Assembly (NCBI GenBank): GCA_963975245.1
Contig: CAXBFJ010000007.1
Coordinates: 1 to 64,000 of the forward strand
Reading direction: 5' to 3'
DNA: 64,000 nt
From: Panacagrimonas sp963975245
GTDB taxonomy: Bacteria > Pseudomonadota > Gammaproteobacteria > Nevskiales > Nevskiaceae
In this document: positions 16,818 to 24,927 of the stretch, piece by piece
Position numbering within the stretch: position 1 is the stretch's first letter
Layout: every line of letters begins with the position of its first letter
Notes under the pieces: generated by a model
Told to the model about the DNA's origin: nothing
Databases searched by the model: none
The model's input: only the letters and a program-made list of their open reading frames with translations
Translations under genes and position numbers: made by a program

Positions 16818-17768
16818 TTGCCACAGACTGCTACGAGTGTGCGCCTGGTCAAAACGGGCCCGCGGGAAGCCGGCCAGCGCATCGATAATTTCTTGTTGCG
16901 CGAGTTGCCGGGCGTGCCAAAGTCTCACATTTACAGACTCTTACGCTCAGGGCAGGTGAGAGTGAACGGTGGCCGCGTGAAGCCGGAGCGGAAGCTGGCC
17001 GAGGGTGAGGAGGTGCGAATCCCGCCGGTTCGCATGGCCGAGAAGGGCCAAACCGTGCGCCCGCCGGATGAAGTTCTCAAGCGCTTGAGAGACGCCATCA
17101 TCCACGAAGATGAGCATTATCTGGCCATCGACAAGCCCGCTGGCTATGCCTCGCACGGCGGCACCGGCCTGCCATTTGGGGTTATTGAAGCGGTCCGCGC
17201 CTGGGACAAATACCCGATGATCGAGCTTTGCCATCGGCTCGATCGTGATACCAGCGGCGTCTTGCTCATGGCCAAGAGCCGGCCCGCCCTGTTACGGGCC
17301 CAGCGAGCGCTCAAGCACGGCACCACAGAGAAGCGCTACTTCGCGCTCGTGGTCGGGCGCTGGAAGGGAGAGGATCGCGAGGTCGATGCGGCCCTGGTGC
17401 GGGCGACGCTGGAATCTGGCGAGCGGTTCATGGATATCGATGAGGAGGATGGCAAGCCGTCGCGCTCACGTTTTTCACCCAAGGCGCGATATCGAGATGC
17501 CACCTTGTGCGAGGTGCAGATTTTTTCAGGAAGGACGCATCAGATTCGCGTGCACGCCATGGCGCTGGGGCATCCGGTGGCCGGAGATCGCAAGTACGGC
17601 GAAAAAGGGGTGGACAAGAAGATTCGTGATCAGGGCCTGAAACGCATGTTCCTGCATTCACATTTCCTGAAGCTGATTGCGGAAGGGGATCTGCCCAAGC
17701 TGATTCTCAGTGCGCCAATGCCATCTGAATTGCGCGACGTGCTGGATCGCCTGCCCGGAGTGCGCTGA
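16818..17768 (+). CDS. rluC: 23S rRNA pseudouridine synthase RluC
   Basis: Converts specific uridines of 23S rRNA to pseudouridine. 316 residues: an N-terminal S4 domain (IDNFLLRELPGVPKSHIYRLLRSGQVRVNG) and the RluA-type catalytic domain with HRLDRDTSGVLLMAK, in which the Asp is the nucleophile. GRTHQIRVHAMALGHPVAGD is also a family block. The start appears to be TTG 16818, with GGAG about 10 bases upstream; no ATG lies near the conserved N-terminus. It is divergent from rne, as in many gammaproteobacteria, and is followed after 31 bases by a HAD phosphatase. RluC is preferred over RluD because of this rne-linked position. Confidence 0.9.
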   Translation: MPQTATSVRLVKTGPREAGQRIDNFLLRELPGVPKSHIYRLLRSGQVRVNGGRVKPERKLAEGEEVRIPPVRMAEKGQTVRPPDEVLKRLRDAIIHEDEHYLAIDKPAGYASHGGTGLPFGVIEAVRAWDKYPMIELCHRLDRDTSGVLLMAKSRPALLRAQRALKHGTTEKRYFALVVGRWKGEDREVDAALVRATLESGERFMDIDEEDGKPSRSRFSPKARYRDATLCEVQIFSGRTHQIRVHAMALGHPVAGDRKYGEKGVDKKIRDQGLKRMFLHSHFLKLIAEGDLPKLILSAPMPSELRDVLDRLPGVR

Positions 17769-17799
17769 TGAGCGGTCGTCGTGTGCCGGTATCGGGACC

Positions 17800-18465
17800 A
17801 TGAAGCAGGATCGTTTTGAATTATTGATCTTTGATTGGGACGGAACGCTCTGTGACTCCGCGTCCATGATCGTTGGCAGCATGCAGCAGGCGATCCGTGA
17901 TCTGAACCTGCCGCCAAGGGAGGATGCGGATATCTCGCAGCTGATTGGTCTGGGACTGTCGGAGGGCATGCAGTTGCTTTATCCGGAGATCAAGACGGAC
18001 CAACTACTCGCCTGGCTGGGGCAGTATCGGAAAAGCTACGTGGGCGAGAAGCCCAAGGAACCGCCCTTGTTCGAAGGCGTGGAGAGCGCGATGCGCCAGT
18101 TATCTGGTGCCGGCTTCAGGCTCGCGGTTGCGACGGGCAAGTCGCGCGCGGGTCTGGACCGATCGCTGCGTGGTTTCCCGCAGATTGGCCGTCTGCTGCA
18201 TACCAGCCGCGCGGCGGATGAGACCGCCAACAAGCCAGATCCGCTGATGTTGCGGGAAATTCTCGAAATGTTTGATCTGCCTGCCGAACGCGCGCTCATG
18301 GTTGGCGATACCGAATACGACGCCGCCATGGCGAGGGCGATTGGGATGCCGATGCTCGGCGTCACCTGCGGCGTTCACGCGCCGGAGCGAATTCTCCAGG
18401 CCGGTGCAATGGCCTTGATTGAGTCTGTGAGCGAACTTCCCGACTGGTTGAGCGCAAATCCCTGA
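17800..18465 (+). CDS. HAD family hydrolase (phosphoglycolate phosphatase-like)
   Basis: 221 residues of the HAD-IA phosphatase class: motif I FDWDGTLCDS with both catalytic Asp, motif II ATGKS, the Lys in NKPDPLML and motif IV GDTEYDAAMA. A helical cap lies between about 20 and 85. The substrate cannot be told from the sequence; phosphoglycolate-like or nucleotide phosphates are typical. The gene follows rluC by 31 bases and is probably co-transcribed with it. ATG 17800 is the first start giving the conserved N-terminus. It converges on the MarR-like gene with a 17-base gap. Confidence 0.87.
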   Translation: MKQDRFELLIFDWDGTLCDSASMIVGSMQQAIRDLNLPPREDADISQLIGLGLSEGMQLLYPEIKTDQLLAWLGQYRKSYVGEKPKEPPLFEGVESAMRQLSGAGFRLAVATGKSRAGLDRSLRGFPQIGRLLHTSRAADETANKPDPLMLREILEMFDLPAERALMVGDTEYDAAMARAIGMPMLGVTCGVHAPERILQAGAMALIESVSELPDWLSANP

Positions 18466-18482
18466 GGCCAGCTGGTGTCGCT

Positions 18483-19001
18483 TCAGGATGTCCCGTTCTT
18501 GTCCATTTCGGCCTGCGCCTGCTCCAAGCCGGGAAATGTTTCAAAGATATCGGTTACGCGCGAGAGGAAATGAACGCCGTTGGGGACCTCGTCATCGTCC
18601 AGCCGGTCAATCATCCATTGCATGAGACAGCGGCCGTTGCGGATCATTTCTTCCAGAAAGCGCTCGCCCTTGGGCGTCAGACGCACCAGCTTTTCTCGCG
18701 CTGAAACCGGATCTTCCGTGATTTTCACAAATCCGTAGACCTTTGAAAGCGACTGCAAAGCCTTCGAGACCGTGGAACTGGATATTTCGAACCAGCCAAT
18801 CAGATCTTTCTCAATTTCCTTCCGGCGCATCATTCTTTTCTCGCCGCCCTTCATGCGAATCATCCAGAGTATGCAGGTCTGGTGGCGCGAGAGCTTCTGG
18901 CTGCGGAGGGTGTCCTCAATCTTGATCCCGACCATGTAATGGATGGGGTAGAACAGGTCCAGGTAGGCGCCAACCGCTTCTTTTCGGGAAGTTTTTTTCA
19001 T
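18483..19001 (-). CDS. MarR/winged-helix transcriptional regulator
   Basis: 172 residues starting MKKTSRKEAVGAYLDLFYP. The middle (about 45-115) fits a winged-helix DNA-binding domain: QTCILWMIRMKGGEKRMMRRKEIEKDLIGWFEISSSTVSKALQSL is a helix-turn-helix with recognition helix SSSTVSKAL, followed by a wing ending KLVRLTPKGERFLEEM as in MarR proteins. The ligand and targets are unknown. The frame extends upstream to 19115, but ATG 19001 has a GAGG ribosome site and the better N-terminus. The small unknown gene at 19237 diverges from it and could be a target. Confidence 0.75.
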   Translation of the reverse strand: MKKTSRKEAVGAYLDLFYPIHYMVGIKIEDTLRSQKLSRHQTCILWMIRMKGGEKRMMRRKEIEKDLIGWFEISSSTVSKALQSLSKVYGFVKITEDPVSAREKLVRLTPKGERFLEEMIRNGRCLMQWMIDRLDDDEVPNGVHFLSRVTDIFETFPGLEQAQAEMDKNGTS

Positions 19002-19236
19002 CTGATCGTTAGCCCTCGGGGAGAGGACGCAGGGTTGTGAGTCAATTGGGAAAGGGCTGTTGCAGGCTGTCAGTGCGTCATTATCGTCAAGTCGCGTGCG
19101 CAATGTGGTCGACATGCGACAGATTTGGTCAGCCAGGTCTCAATAATAATCGGCTCACGGGCCGTTTTATCTGAGCCAGATCGATCGGCATGACTCTTGA
19201 TCGATTTTGCAGGTCATCAAGCTGTAGGGGCCGCCC

Positions 19237-19632
19237 ATGCAAATCTCAACAAGAACAATCTGGATTGCCCTGCACCGCTGCCTGAGCCACGCGCAGGTTA
19301 CGGCAGGTGGCAGCATCCCGATGCGGGCACTGCAGCACGCATGGGAGGCCACACACTTGCGCCGCAGTGATCTCGCCCATGCGCTGGATTCACTGGTGCG
19401 CGCCAGCGCCATCCGCCTGGAAATGAGCAGCTCAGGGCCGCAGGTCCGCATGGTGAGCGAAGACTTTGTTTCCACCCTGAATCCGGACGACTATCAGCGA
19501 GAGATTGACCGTCTGGATCAGCTGGCCTGGGTTCGTGAGAACCAGAAAAACAAGGCCGACGCTGCGGCCAGGAATCGGCGCGCGACCGATATCCCGGAAG
19601 TTCGGGCCTGGAAGAAGACTGTCGCGCGCTAG
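19237..19632 (+). CDS. Small protein of unknown function
   Basis: 131 residues that I do not recognise. The N-terminal 75 residues, with alternating hydrophobic helices (IWIALHRCLSHA, MRALQHAWEAT, RSDLAHALDSLVRAS) and a short beta-like end (IRLEMSSSGPQVRMV), resemble a winged-helix fold. The C-terminus is charged and probably helical (EIDRLDQLAWVRENQKNKADAAARNRR). There is no signal peptide or membrane segment. An AGGGG ribosome-site-like run sits just before ATG 19237. It is divergent from the MarR-like gene and converges on maf. That the gene is real rests on coding-like composition and its clean fit between neighbours. Confidence 0.55.
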   Translation: MQISTRTIWIALHRCLSHAQVTAGGSIPMRALQHAWEATHLRRSDLAHALDSLVRASAIRLEMSSSGPQVRMVSEDFVSTLNPDDYQREIDRLDQLAWVRENQKNKADAAARNRRATDIPEVRAWKKTVAR

Positions 19633-19653
19633 ATAGGCGATTTTCGGCAAACA

Positions 19654-20232
19654 TCAGGGCAGCAAGTATCCGGCTTTGCGCAGTAATCTGGCGGTGGCAA
19701 TGAGTGGCAAGCCCTGAAGTCCGGTCGGGTCGCGTGATTGAATCTCTTCAAACAATGTGATCCCCAATCCTTCCATCTTGAAGCTGCCGGCGCAGTCGAA
19801 TGCGGGCTCGGCATCGACATAGCGTTCAATTTCCTCCGGCTTCAGGCGGCGCAGCTTAACCACGGTCACATCCATATCTGTCAGTGGACGCGGCATATCA
19901 GAATTGATCAGGGCCAGCGCGGTCACAAAGGCCACTGAGCGCCCGGACATCAGGGACAGCTGCTCGCAGGCAGTAGCGCGGTCGCCCGGCTTGCCGAGCA
20001 CGCGACCGAGGCAGGCCGCCACCTGATCAGATCCCAGCGACCAGACTCCGGCGTGGTGCCGACTGACCGCTTCGGCCTTGGCCCTGGCCAATCGCGGGGC
20101 GAGTTTCTCTGCGCTCTCGTCGTCCTCGGGGGTTTCGCGAACCTTGGGATCAATCTGCTCGAAAGGAATTCTGAGCCGCTGCAGCAGCTCGGCCCGATAG
20201 GGCGACGTGGAGGCGAGAATCAGTGGAGACAT
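19654..20232 (-). CDS. Maf-like nucleotide pyrophosphatase (YceF type)
   Basis: 192 residues of the Maf family, which removes pyrophosphate from modified or non-canonical nucleotides; the YceF subgroup prefers 7-methyl-GTP. Visible are LILASTSPYRAELLQRLRIPFEQ, the catalytic block GSDQVAACLGRVLGKPG, and DCAGSFKMEGLGITLFEEIQSRDPTGLQGLPL. The start at 20232 is only 81 bases from the divergent yceD gene. This is the yceF-yceD-rpmF-plsX layout found in Escherichia coli, which supports the YceF subgroup. Confidence 0.9.
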   Translation of the reverse strand: MSPLILASTSPYRAELLQRLRIPFEQIDPKVRETPEDDESAEKLAPRLARAKAEAVSRHHAGVWSLGSDQVAACLGRVLGKPGDRATACEQLSLMSGRSVAFVTALALINSDMPRPLTDMDVTVVKLRRLKPEEIERYVDAEPAFDCAGSFKMEGLGITLFEEIQSRDPTGLQGLPLIATARLLRKAGYLLP

Positions 20233-20261
20233 TCTTGAAGAATTGTCCTGAAATCAGAATT

Positions 20262-20290
20262 TTGACAGCGTGGGCCTGCGAATCTACCAT
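20262..20290 (+). promoter_or_regulatory. Strong sigma-70 promoter of yceD-rpmF-plsX
   Basis: A perfect -35 TTGACA (20262-20267), a 17-base spacer and -10 TACCAT (20285-20290). The start point would be near 20297, giving a short leader of about 17 bases before yceD. This is the best promoter match I found in the window and fits the high expression expected for a ribosomal protein gene. Confidence 0.75.
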
Positions 20291-20313
20291 TCGCGCCCTT
20301 TTTCGCGAATGCC

Positions 20314-20817
20314 ATGTCGATTCCAACCCATATCAGCGCTTCCCGTGCCTTAGCCCGAGAAGAACAGTATGTCGGTCGAATCGACTCGGTCAGGCTTGAT
20401 CGTTTGGCGGATTTTTCTCCGCAAGATATTGAAGCGGAACTATTTTTTCGTTTCGATGCGGCCAGATTCAAGCGCGTGGAAGGGCGGGTCAAAGGACAGT
20501 TGAGCCTGGAATGCCAAGTTTGCCTGCAATCCTACGACTGGCAGCTGGATGCGCCGATTTCGCTGGTGATTGTTGAAAGCGAAGACGAAGAGGCGCGCGT
20601 GCTGGCCGATAGTGACCCGGTAATGGTGGAAGATGATCGCCTGATGATGCATCAGATGGTCGAAGACGAGGTGTTGCTGGCACTGCCGCTGCTCAGGCGA
20701 TGCCCAACGTGCGACAATACGCGCCGCCAAAATGCGGCCGAAGACGTTGATGCCGTGTCCGATGAGACTCATCGGCCCCTGGCAGCACTGAAGAATTTGA
20801 GTTTGAAGGGCAAATAA
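20314..20817 (+). CDS. yceD: DUF177/YceD family protein (23S rRNA accumulation protein)
   Basis: 167 residues of the YceD/DUF177 family, linked to 23S rRNA accumulation and early 50S assembly. Seen are RVKGQLSLECQVCLQSYDWQLDAPISLVIVESEDEEARV and the acidic block MMHQMVEDEVLLALPLLRRCPTC. Two CxxC pairs (ECQVC and RCPTC) may bind zinc. It lies upstream of rpmF with a 23-base gap, the conserved order, and is driven by the promoter at 20262. Confidence 0.9.
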   Translation: MSIPTHISASRALAREEQYVGRIDSVRLDRLADFSPQDIEAELFFRFDAARFKRVEGRVKGQLSLECQVCLQSYDWQLDAPISLVIVESEDEEARVLADSDPVMVEDDRLMMHQMVEDEVLLALPLLRRCPTCDNTRRQNAAEDVDAVSDETHRPLAALKNLSLKGK

Positions 20818-20840
20818 AGCGCCCGAAGGAAGTGAATTAA

Positions 20841-21038
20841 ATGGCAGTCCAGAAATCCAGAAAATCCCGCTCAACCCGTGGCATGCGTCGTTCGCATGAC
20901 GCTCTGAGCACGCCAGCACTGTCGGTCGACCCGACCTCCGGCGAGACCCACCTGCGCCATCACGTCACCGCTGACGGTTACTACCGCGGCAAGAAGGTGA
21001 TTGATACGGCTCCGGCGGAAGCTTCCGAGGCCGAGTAG
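20841..21038 (+). CDS. rpmF: 50S ribosomal protein L32
   Basis: A component of the large ribosomal subunit. 65 residues starting MAVQKSRKSRSTRGMRRSHD, with the typical HHVTADGYYRGKKVI. The zinc cysteines of some L32 forms are absent. AAGGAAGTG before ATG 20841 is a good ribosome site. The gene lies between yceD and plsX. Confidence 0.97.
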   Translation: MAVQKSRKSRSTRGMRRSHDALSTPALSVDPTSGETHLRHHVTADGYYRGKKVIDTAPAEASEAE

Positions 21039-21063
21039 TCCCGGGTTGCCGGACGTGAGCGAT

Positions 21064-22098
21064 ATGCCCGTCCGTATAGCAGTAGACGCAATGAGCGGTG
21101 ACCACGGTCTGCCAGTGACTGTGGTCGCCGCTTTGTCGTGCCTGAAAGAAGACCCTGAACTGCATGTGATGCTGGTGGGCGATGAGCCGGCCATCATTGC
21201 CGAGTTGGAAAAGAACAAGGCGAGCACTGATCCGCGTCTGCGTATTGTCCACGCCTCGGAAGTGGTCGCGATGGACGAATTGCCATCGCGCGCGCTGCGC
21301 AGCAAGAAGGACTCCTCCATGCGCGTGGCGATCAACCTTGTGCATTCAGACCAGGTGGATGCCGTGGTCTCCGCCGGCAATACCGGCGCGCTGATGGCGA
21401 CCGCCAAATTCGTGCTGAAAACGCTCCCGGGCATTGATCGTCCGGCGATTGTTTCCGCCATTCCTTCAGTCAACGGCTATGTGCACATGCTGGATCTGGG
21501 TGCCAATGCCGAGTGCACATCTGATCAGCTGTTCCAGTTTGCCGTGATGGGCTCTGCCTTGATTACGGCAATGCATGGCAATACCAGGCCCAAGGTGGCA
21601 TTGCTCAACATTGGCTCCGAGGAGATCAAGGGCAACGAAACCATTCGCACCACCGCTGCCATGTTGCAGGCGTCGAGCCTGAACTACATCGGCTTCGTGG
21701 AAGGCGATGGGGTCTTTCTTTCCGATGTTGATCTGGTGGTCTGCGATGGCTTTGTCGGCAATGTGGCGCTCAAGACGGGCGAGGGTGTTGCCAAGATGAT
21801 CCGCCAGTTCGTCAAGGAAGAATTCACGTCCAATTTTCTGCACAAGATGGCGGCTCTGGCCGCGATGCCAGCCTTAAAGTCGCTGGCCAAGCGCATTGAT
21901 CCGCGCTACTACAACGGGGCGACCTTTCTGGGTCTGAACGGCACCGTGGTTAAGTCACATGGCAGTGCCGATGCCATCGGTTTTGCCAATGCCATCCGGG
22001 TTGGCGTGCGTGAGGTCAAGCAGGATGTGCCCAAGCTCATCAGTCATCTGATGGACGAAGCGGTCAATCCGGAAGTCGCCGCGATCAAGGCAGCCTGA
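21064..22098 (+). CDS. plsX: Phosphate acyltransferase PlsX
   Basis: Makes acyl-phosphate from acyl-ACP for phospholipid synthesis, acting at the inner membrane surface. The 344 residues begin MPVRIAVDAMSGDHGLPVTV; SAGNTGALMATAKFVLKTLPGIDRPAI, LLNIGSEEIKGNE and CDGFVGNVALKTGEG are family blocks. ATG 21064 is chosen over the frame opening at 21001, which overlaps rpmF. The usual fabH-fabD-fabG-acpP genes do not follow; the next genes are gspFEDC on the opposite strand. Confidence 0.95.
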   Translation: MPVRIAVDAMSGDHGLPVTVVAALSCLKEDPELHVMLVGDEPAIIAELEKNKASTDPRLRIVHASEVVAMDELPSRALRSKKDSSMRVAINLVHSDQVDAVVSAGNTGALMATAKFVLKTLPGIDRPAIVSAIPSVNGYVHMLDLGANAECTSDQLFQFAVMGSALITAMHGNTRPKVALLNIGSEEIKGNETIRTTAAMLQASSLNYIGFVEGDGVFLSDVDLVVCDGFVGNVALKTGEGVAKMIRQFVKEEFTSNFLHKMAALAAMPALKSLAKRIDPRYYNGATFLGLNGTVVKSHGSADAIGFANAIRVGVREVKQDVPKLISHLMDEAVNPEVAAIKAA

Positions 22099-22140
22099 TT
22101 CGGCGCAGTACCCACGCGCAGGCTGTATCTGCGCTGCTGC

Positions 22141-23358
22141 TTACTTCACCAACTGATTCAGATCGAAAATAGGCAGCAGGATTGCCAGCACGATCAACAG
22201 CACCACCGCGCCCATGGTCAGAATCAGAATGGGTTCAAATACCGCCATCAGTGCGCCCACACGGGTTTCAACCTCGCTTTCCTGATTCTCTGCGGCGCGA
22301 TCGAGCATTTCATCGAGCCGACCTGATGACTCTCCGCTGGCGATCAGGTGCAGGGCAATGGGCGGAAACAGTTTGCTCTCGCCCAGTGAGCGCGCGAGCG
22401 GCGCGCCCTCACGAACCTTGGTGGTGGCCACTTCAATGGCATCGCGCATGGGGACATTGGACACCACCTGTGTCCCGATGCGCATGGCGTCGAGAATGGG
22501 TACGCCACTGCCAAACAAAATGCCGAGCGTGCGGGTGAAGCGCCCGGTATTTCCGCTGCGCGTGAGACGCCCGATCATCGGCAGGCGAAGTTGGAAGCGA
22601 TGGACTTTCCGTTGAAAATCTTCAACCCGCATCATGCGGTTGAATGCAAAAAACGCTACGACCAGGGCCACAGTGAGATACAGACCATAGTCGCGCAGAA
22701 AATCGCTGAAGGCGATCATGATCTGGGTCAGACGCGGCAGGTCCTGATCAATATCGGCATAGACGCCGACCACTTGTGGCACGACATAGGTGAGCAGCAG
22801 GATGACCACGCCCACAGCAACAAAAGTCAGAATGGCCGGGTAGAACGTTGCGAGCAGAACTTTCTGGCGCATGGCCTGACGCCGCTCCACGTATTGGGCA
22901 AGGCGATCAAGAATCATGTCGAGACGCCCGGACTGCTCACCCGCTTCAATGGTGGCGCGAAACATCTGCGGGAAGGCATTGGGAAATTCGTTGAGCGCGC
23001 TGGCCAAGCTGGAGCCTTCGAGCACGGCGGAGCGAACCCCCAGGGCGATGCGACTTACGCGACGCGACTCACTTTGCTGCGACACCGCCGTCAGCGACTC
23101 GTCCAGCGGCAGACCCGAGCGCACCAGCGTTGAAAGCTGCCGCGTAAACAAGGTCAGTTCGGTGGTGCTGATGCTGCCACCACGACTGAACAGGGCGCCG
23201 CTTGCGGCTGTGTTCTTCTCTTTGACTTCGCGAATTTCCAGCGGCATCAATCCGCGGTCGCGAAGCTGGCTGCGCGCGTGGCGCGGGGTGTCGCCTTCGA
23301 TCAGGCCGCGTTCCTGCGCACCCGAGGCATTGAGTGCGGTGAACTCAAACGCGGACAT
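22141..23358 (-). CDS. gspF: Type II secretion inner-membrane protein GspF
   Basis: Inner-membrane platform protein of the type II secretion system. The 405 residues show two T2SSF cytoplasmic domains (about 70-190 and 270-390), each with a membrane segment (YPAILTFVAVGVVILLLTYV and PILILTMGAVVLLIVLAIL), plus another in the middle. The conserved EAGEQSGRLDMILDRLAQY and its second copy IASGESSGRLDEMLDRAA are seen. It is the last gene of the minus-strand run gspC-D-E-F, 63 bases after gspE. It converges on plsX with a 42-base gap. Confidence 0.95.
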   Translation of the reverse strand: MSAFEFTALNASGAQERGLIEGDTPRHARSQLRDRGLMPLEIREVKEKNTAASGALFSRGGSISTTELTLFTRQLSTLVRSGLPLDESLTAVSQQSESRRVSRIALGVRSAVLEGSSLASALNEFPNAFPQMFRATIEAGEQSGRLDMILDRLAQYVERRQAMRQKVLLATFYPAILTFVAVGVVILLLTYVVPQVVGVYADIDQDLPRLTQIMIAFSDFLRDYGLYLTVALVVAFFAFNRMMRVEDFQRKVHRFQLRLPMIGRLTRSGNTGRFTRTLGILFGSGVPILDAMRIGTQVVSNVPMRDAIEVATTKVREGAPLARSLGESKLFPPIALHLIASGESSGRLDEMLDRAAENQESEVETRVGALMAVFEPILILTMGAVVLLIVLAILLPIFDLNQLVK

Positions 23359-23421
23359 GCGAAGCGGATTCCTGACGGCTAATGCACATCCCCTGGCCGC
23401 TGATACGCTGCGTGATCACGC

Positions 23422-24927
23422 TCATTCTTCGATGGTCACGCGCATGACCTCGGGGAGCGTGGTCTCGCCGCGGATCACTTTGTTACGGCCCGACTGAACG
23501 ATGCCCGGTCCGCGAGATCGCGCGTAGGCTTCGAGCTTCTGTTCGCTGGCACCGTCATGAATCATGGTCTCGATCTGGCGATCGATCTCGATGATTTCCT
23601 GGATGCCGCTGCGTCCCAGAAAACCGGTGTGCCGGCATTGCGGGCAGCCCTTGGGTCGGCACAGCTGGAAGCTGCCCAGACGCTCCGCAGGCAGACCGAG
23701 TTGTTCAACCTCAACCAGGTTCGGATCGTAGGCTTCCTTGCAGTGATGGCACAGGGTGCGCACCAGACGCTGCGCCATCAGCCCAACCAGTGACGAGGAC
23801 AACTGGTAAGGCTCCACGCCCATGTCGCGAAGTCGGGTGACAGCGCCAACTGCGGTATTGGTATGCAGCGTTGATAACACCAAATGACCGGTCTGCGATG
23901 CCTGCACCGCAATCTGGGCAGTATCCAGGTCTCGAATTTCGCCAACCATCACGACGTCTGGATCTTGACGGAGGATGGCGCGCAGACCGCGCGCGAAGGT
24001 CATCTCAACCTTGGTATTGACCTGCGTCTGGCCCACGCCATCGATGTAGTACTCGATGGGGTCTTCCACAGTCATGATGTTGCGCGAACGATCATTCAGG
24101 ACCGACAGAGCTGAATACAGCGTGGTGGTCTTGCCGGATCCGGTGGGGCCGGTGACCAGGAGAATGCCGTAGGGGCGAAAGATGATGCGCTTGAGCACTT
24201 CAACCTGGGCTTCATCAACGCCAAGCTGTTCGAGATCGAGCCGCTCTGCCTGGCGATCAAGAATACGCATGACCACACGCTCCTTGTTCTGCCCGGTCGG
24301 AATGGTGGACACACGTACATCCACTTTGCGCCCGCCGAAAGCGCGAGAGATGCGACCGTCCTGCGGAAGCCGCTTTTCTGCAATATCGAGCTTCGCCATC
24401 ACCTTGATGCGCGAAACCAGCCGCGGTGCCAGCGCGCGAGGCGGTTGCATGACTTCGCGCAGCACGCCATCAACTCGAAAGCGCACCTGCAGTCGCGATT
24501 CAAAACTCTCGATATGGATATCTGAAGCGTTTTCCTTGATCGCCTCTACCAGCAAGCCGTTGATGAACTTGATGACCGGGGCATCGTCACTGGATTCGAG
24601 CAGGTCCTGGTTTTCCGACAGGGCCTGAGCCAGCGCATCAAGATCGGCATCGTCTGCATCCAGGCCGTCCATGAGGCTGGCGGCTGCGCCGGTCTGGCCT
24701 TCATAGGTGCGAGCCAGCAGCGCGTCAAACTTATCGGCATCCACCGTCTGCAGACGCACTGGCCGGCCAACATACCGGCGTGTTTCCTGCAGAGCCTCGA
24801 GGCTGGTCCCGGGGCGTGCGCAGACAATGACGTAGTCGCCGTGATCCTCGCTGACCACCAGACCGTGGCGCTTGGAGAAGGCGAATGACGGGCGCCGCAA
24901 AACGTCCATGACAGGCGCCGCGCTCAA
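23422..24927 (-). CDS. gspE: Type II secretion ATPase GspE
   Basis: Cytoplasmic hexameric ATPase that drives pseudopilus assembly. 501 residues: an N-terminal region (1-130), then the secretion ATPase domain with Walker A GPTGSGKTTT, the Asp box IMTVEDPIEY, Walker B DPDVVMVGEIRD and the His box TGHLVLSTLHTN. A zinc-binding four-cysteine loop follows (CHHC and later CPQC). It overlaps the end of gspD by 4 bases, so translation is probably coupled. Confidence 0.96.
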   Translation of the reverse strand: MSAAPVMDVLRRPSFAFSKRHGLVVSEDHGDYVIVCARPGTSLEALQETRRYVGRPVRLQTVDADKFDALLARTYEGQTGAAASLMDGLDADDADLDALAQALSENQDLLESSDDAPVIKFINGLLVEAIKENASDIHIESFESRLQVRFRVDGVLREVMQPPRALAPRLVSRIKVMAKLDIAEKRLPQDGRISRAFGGRKVDVRVSTIPTGQNKERVVMRILDRQAERLDLEQLGVDEAQVEVLKRIIFRPYGILLVTGPTGSGKTTTLYSALSVLNDRSRNIMTVEDPIEYYIDGVGQTQVNTKVEMTFARGLRAILRQDPDVVMVGEIRDLDTAQIAVQASQTGHLVLSTLHTNTAVGAVTRLRDMGVEPYQLSSSLVGLMAQRLVRTLCHHCKEAYDPNLVEVEQLGLPAERLGSFQLCRPKGCPQCRHTGFLGRSGIQEIIEIDRQIETMIHDGASEQKLEAYARSRGPGIVQSGRNKVIRGETTLPEVMRVTIEE

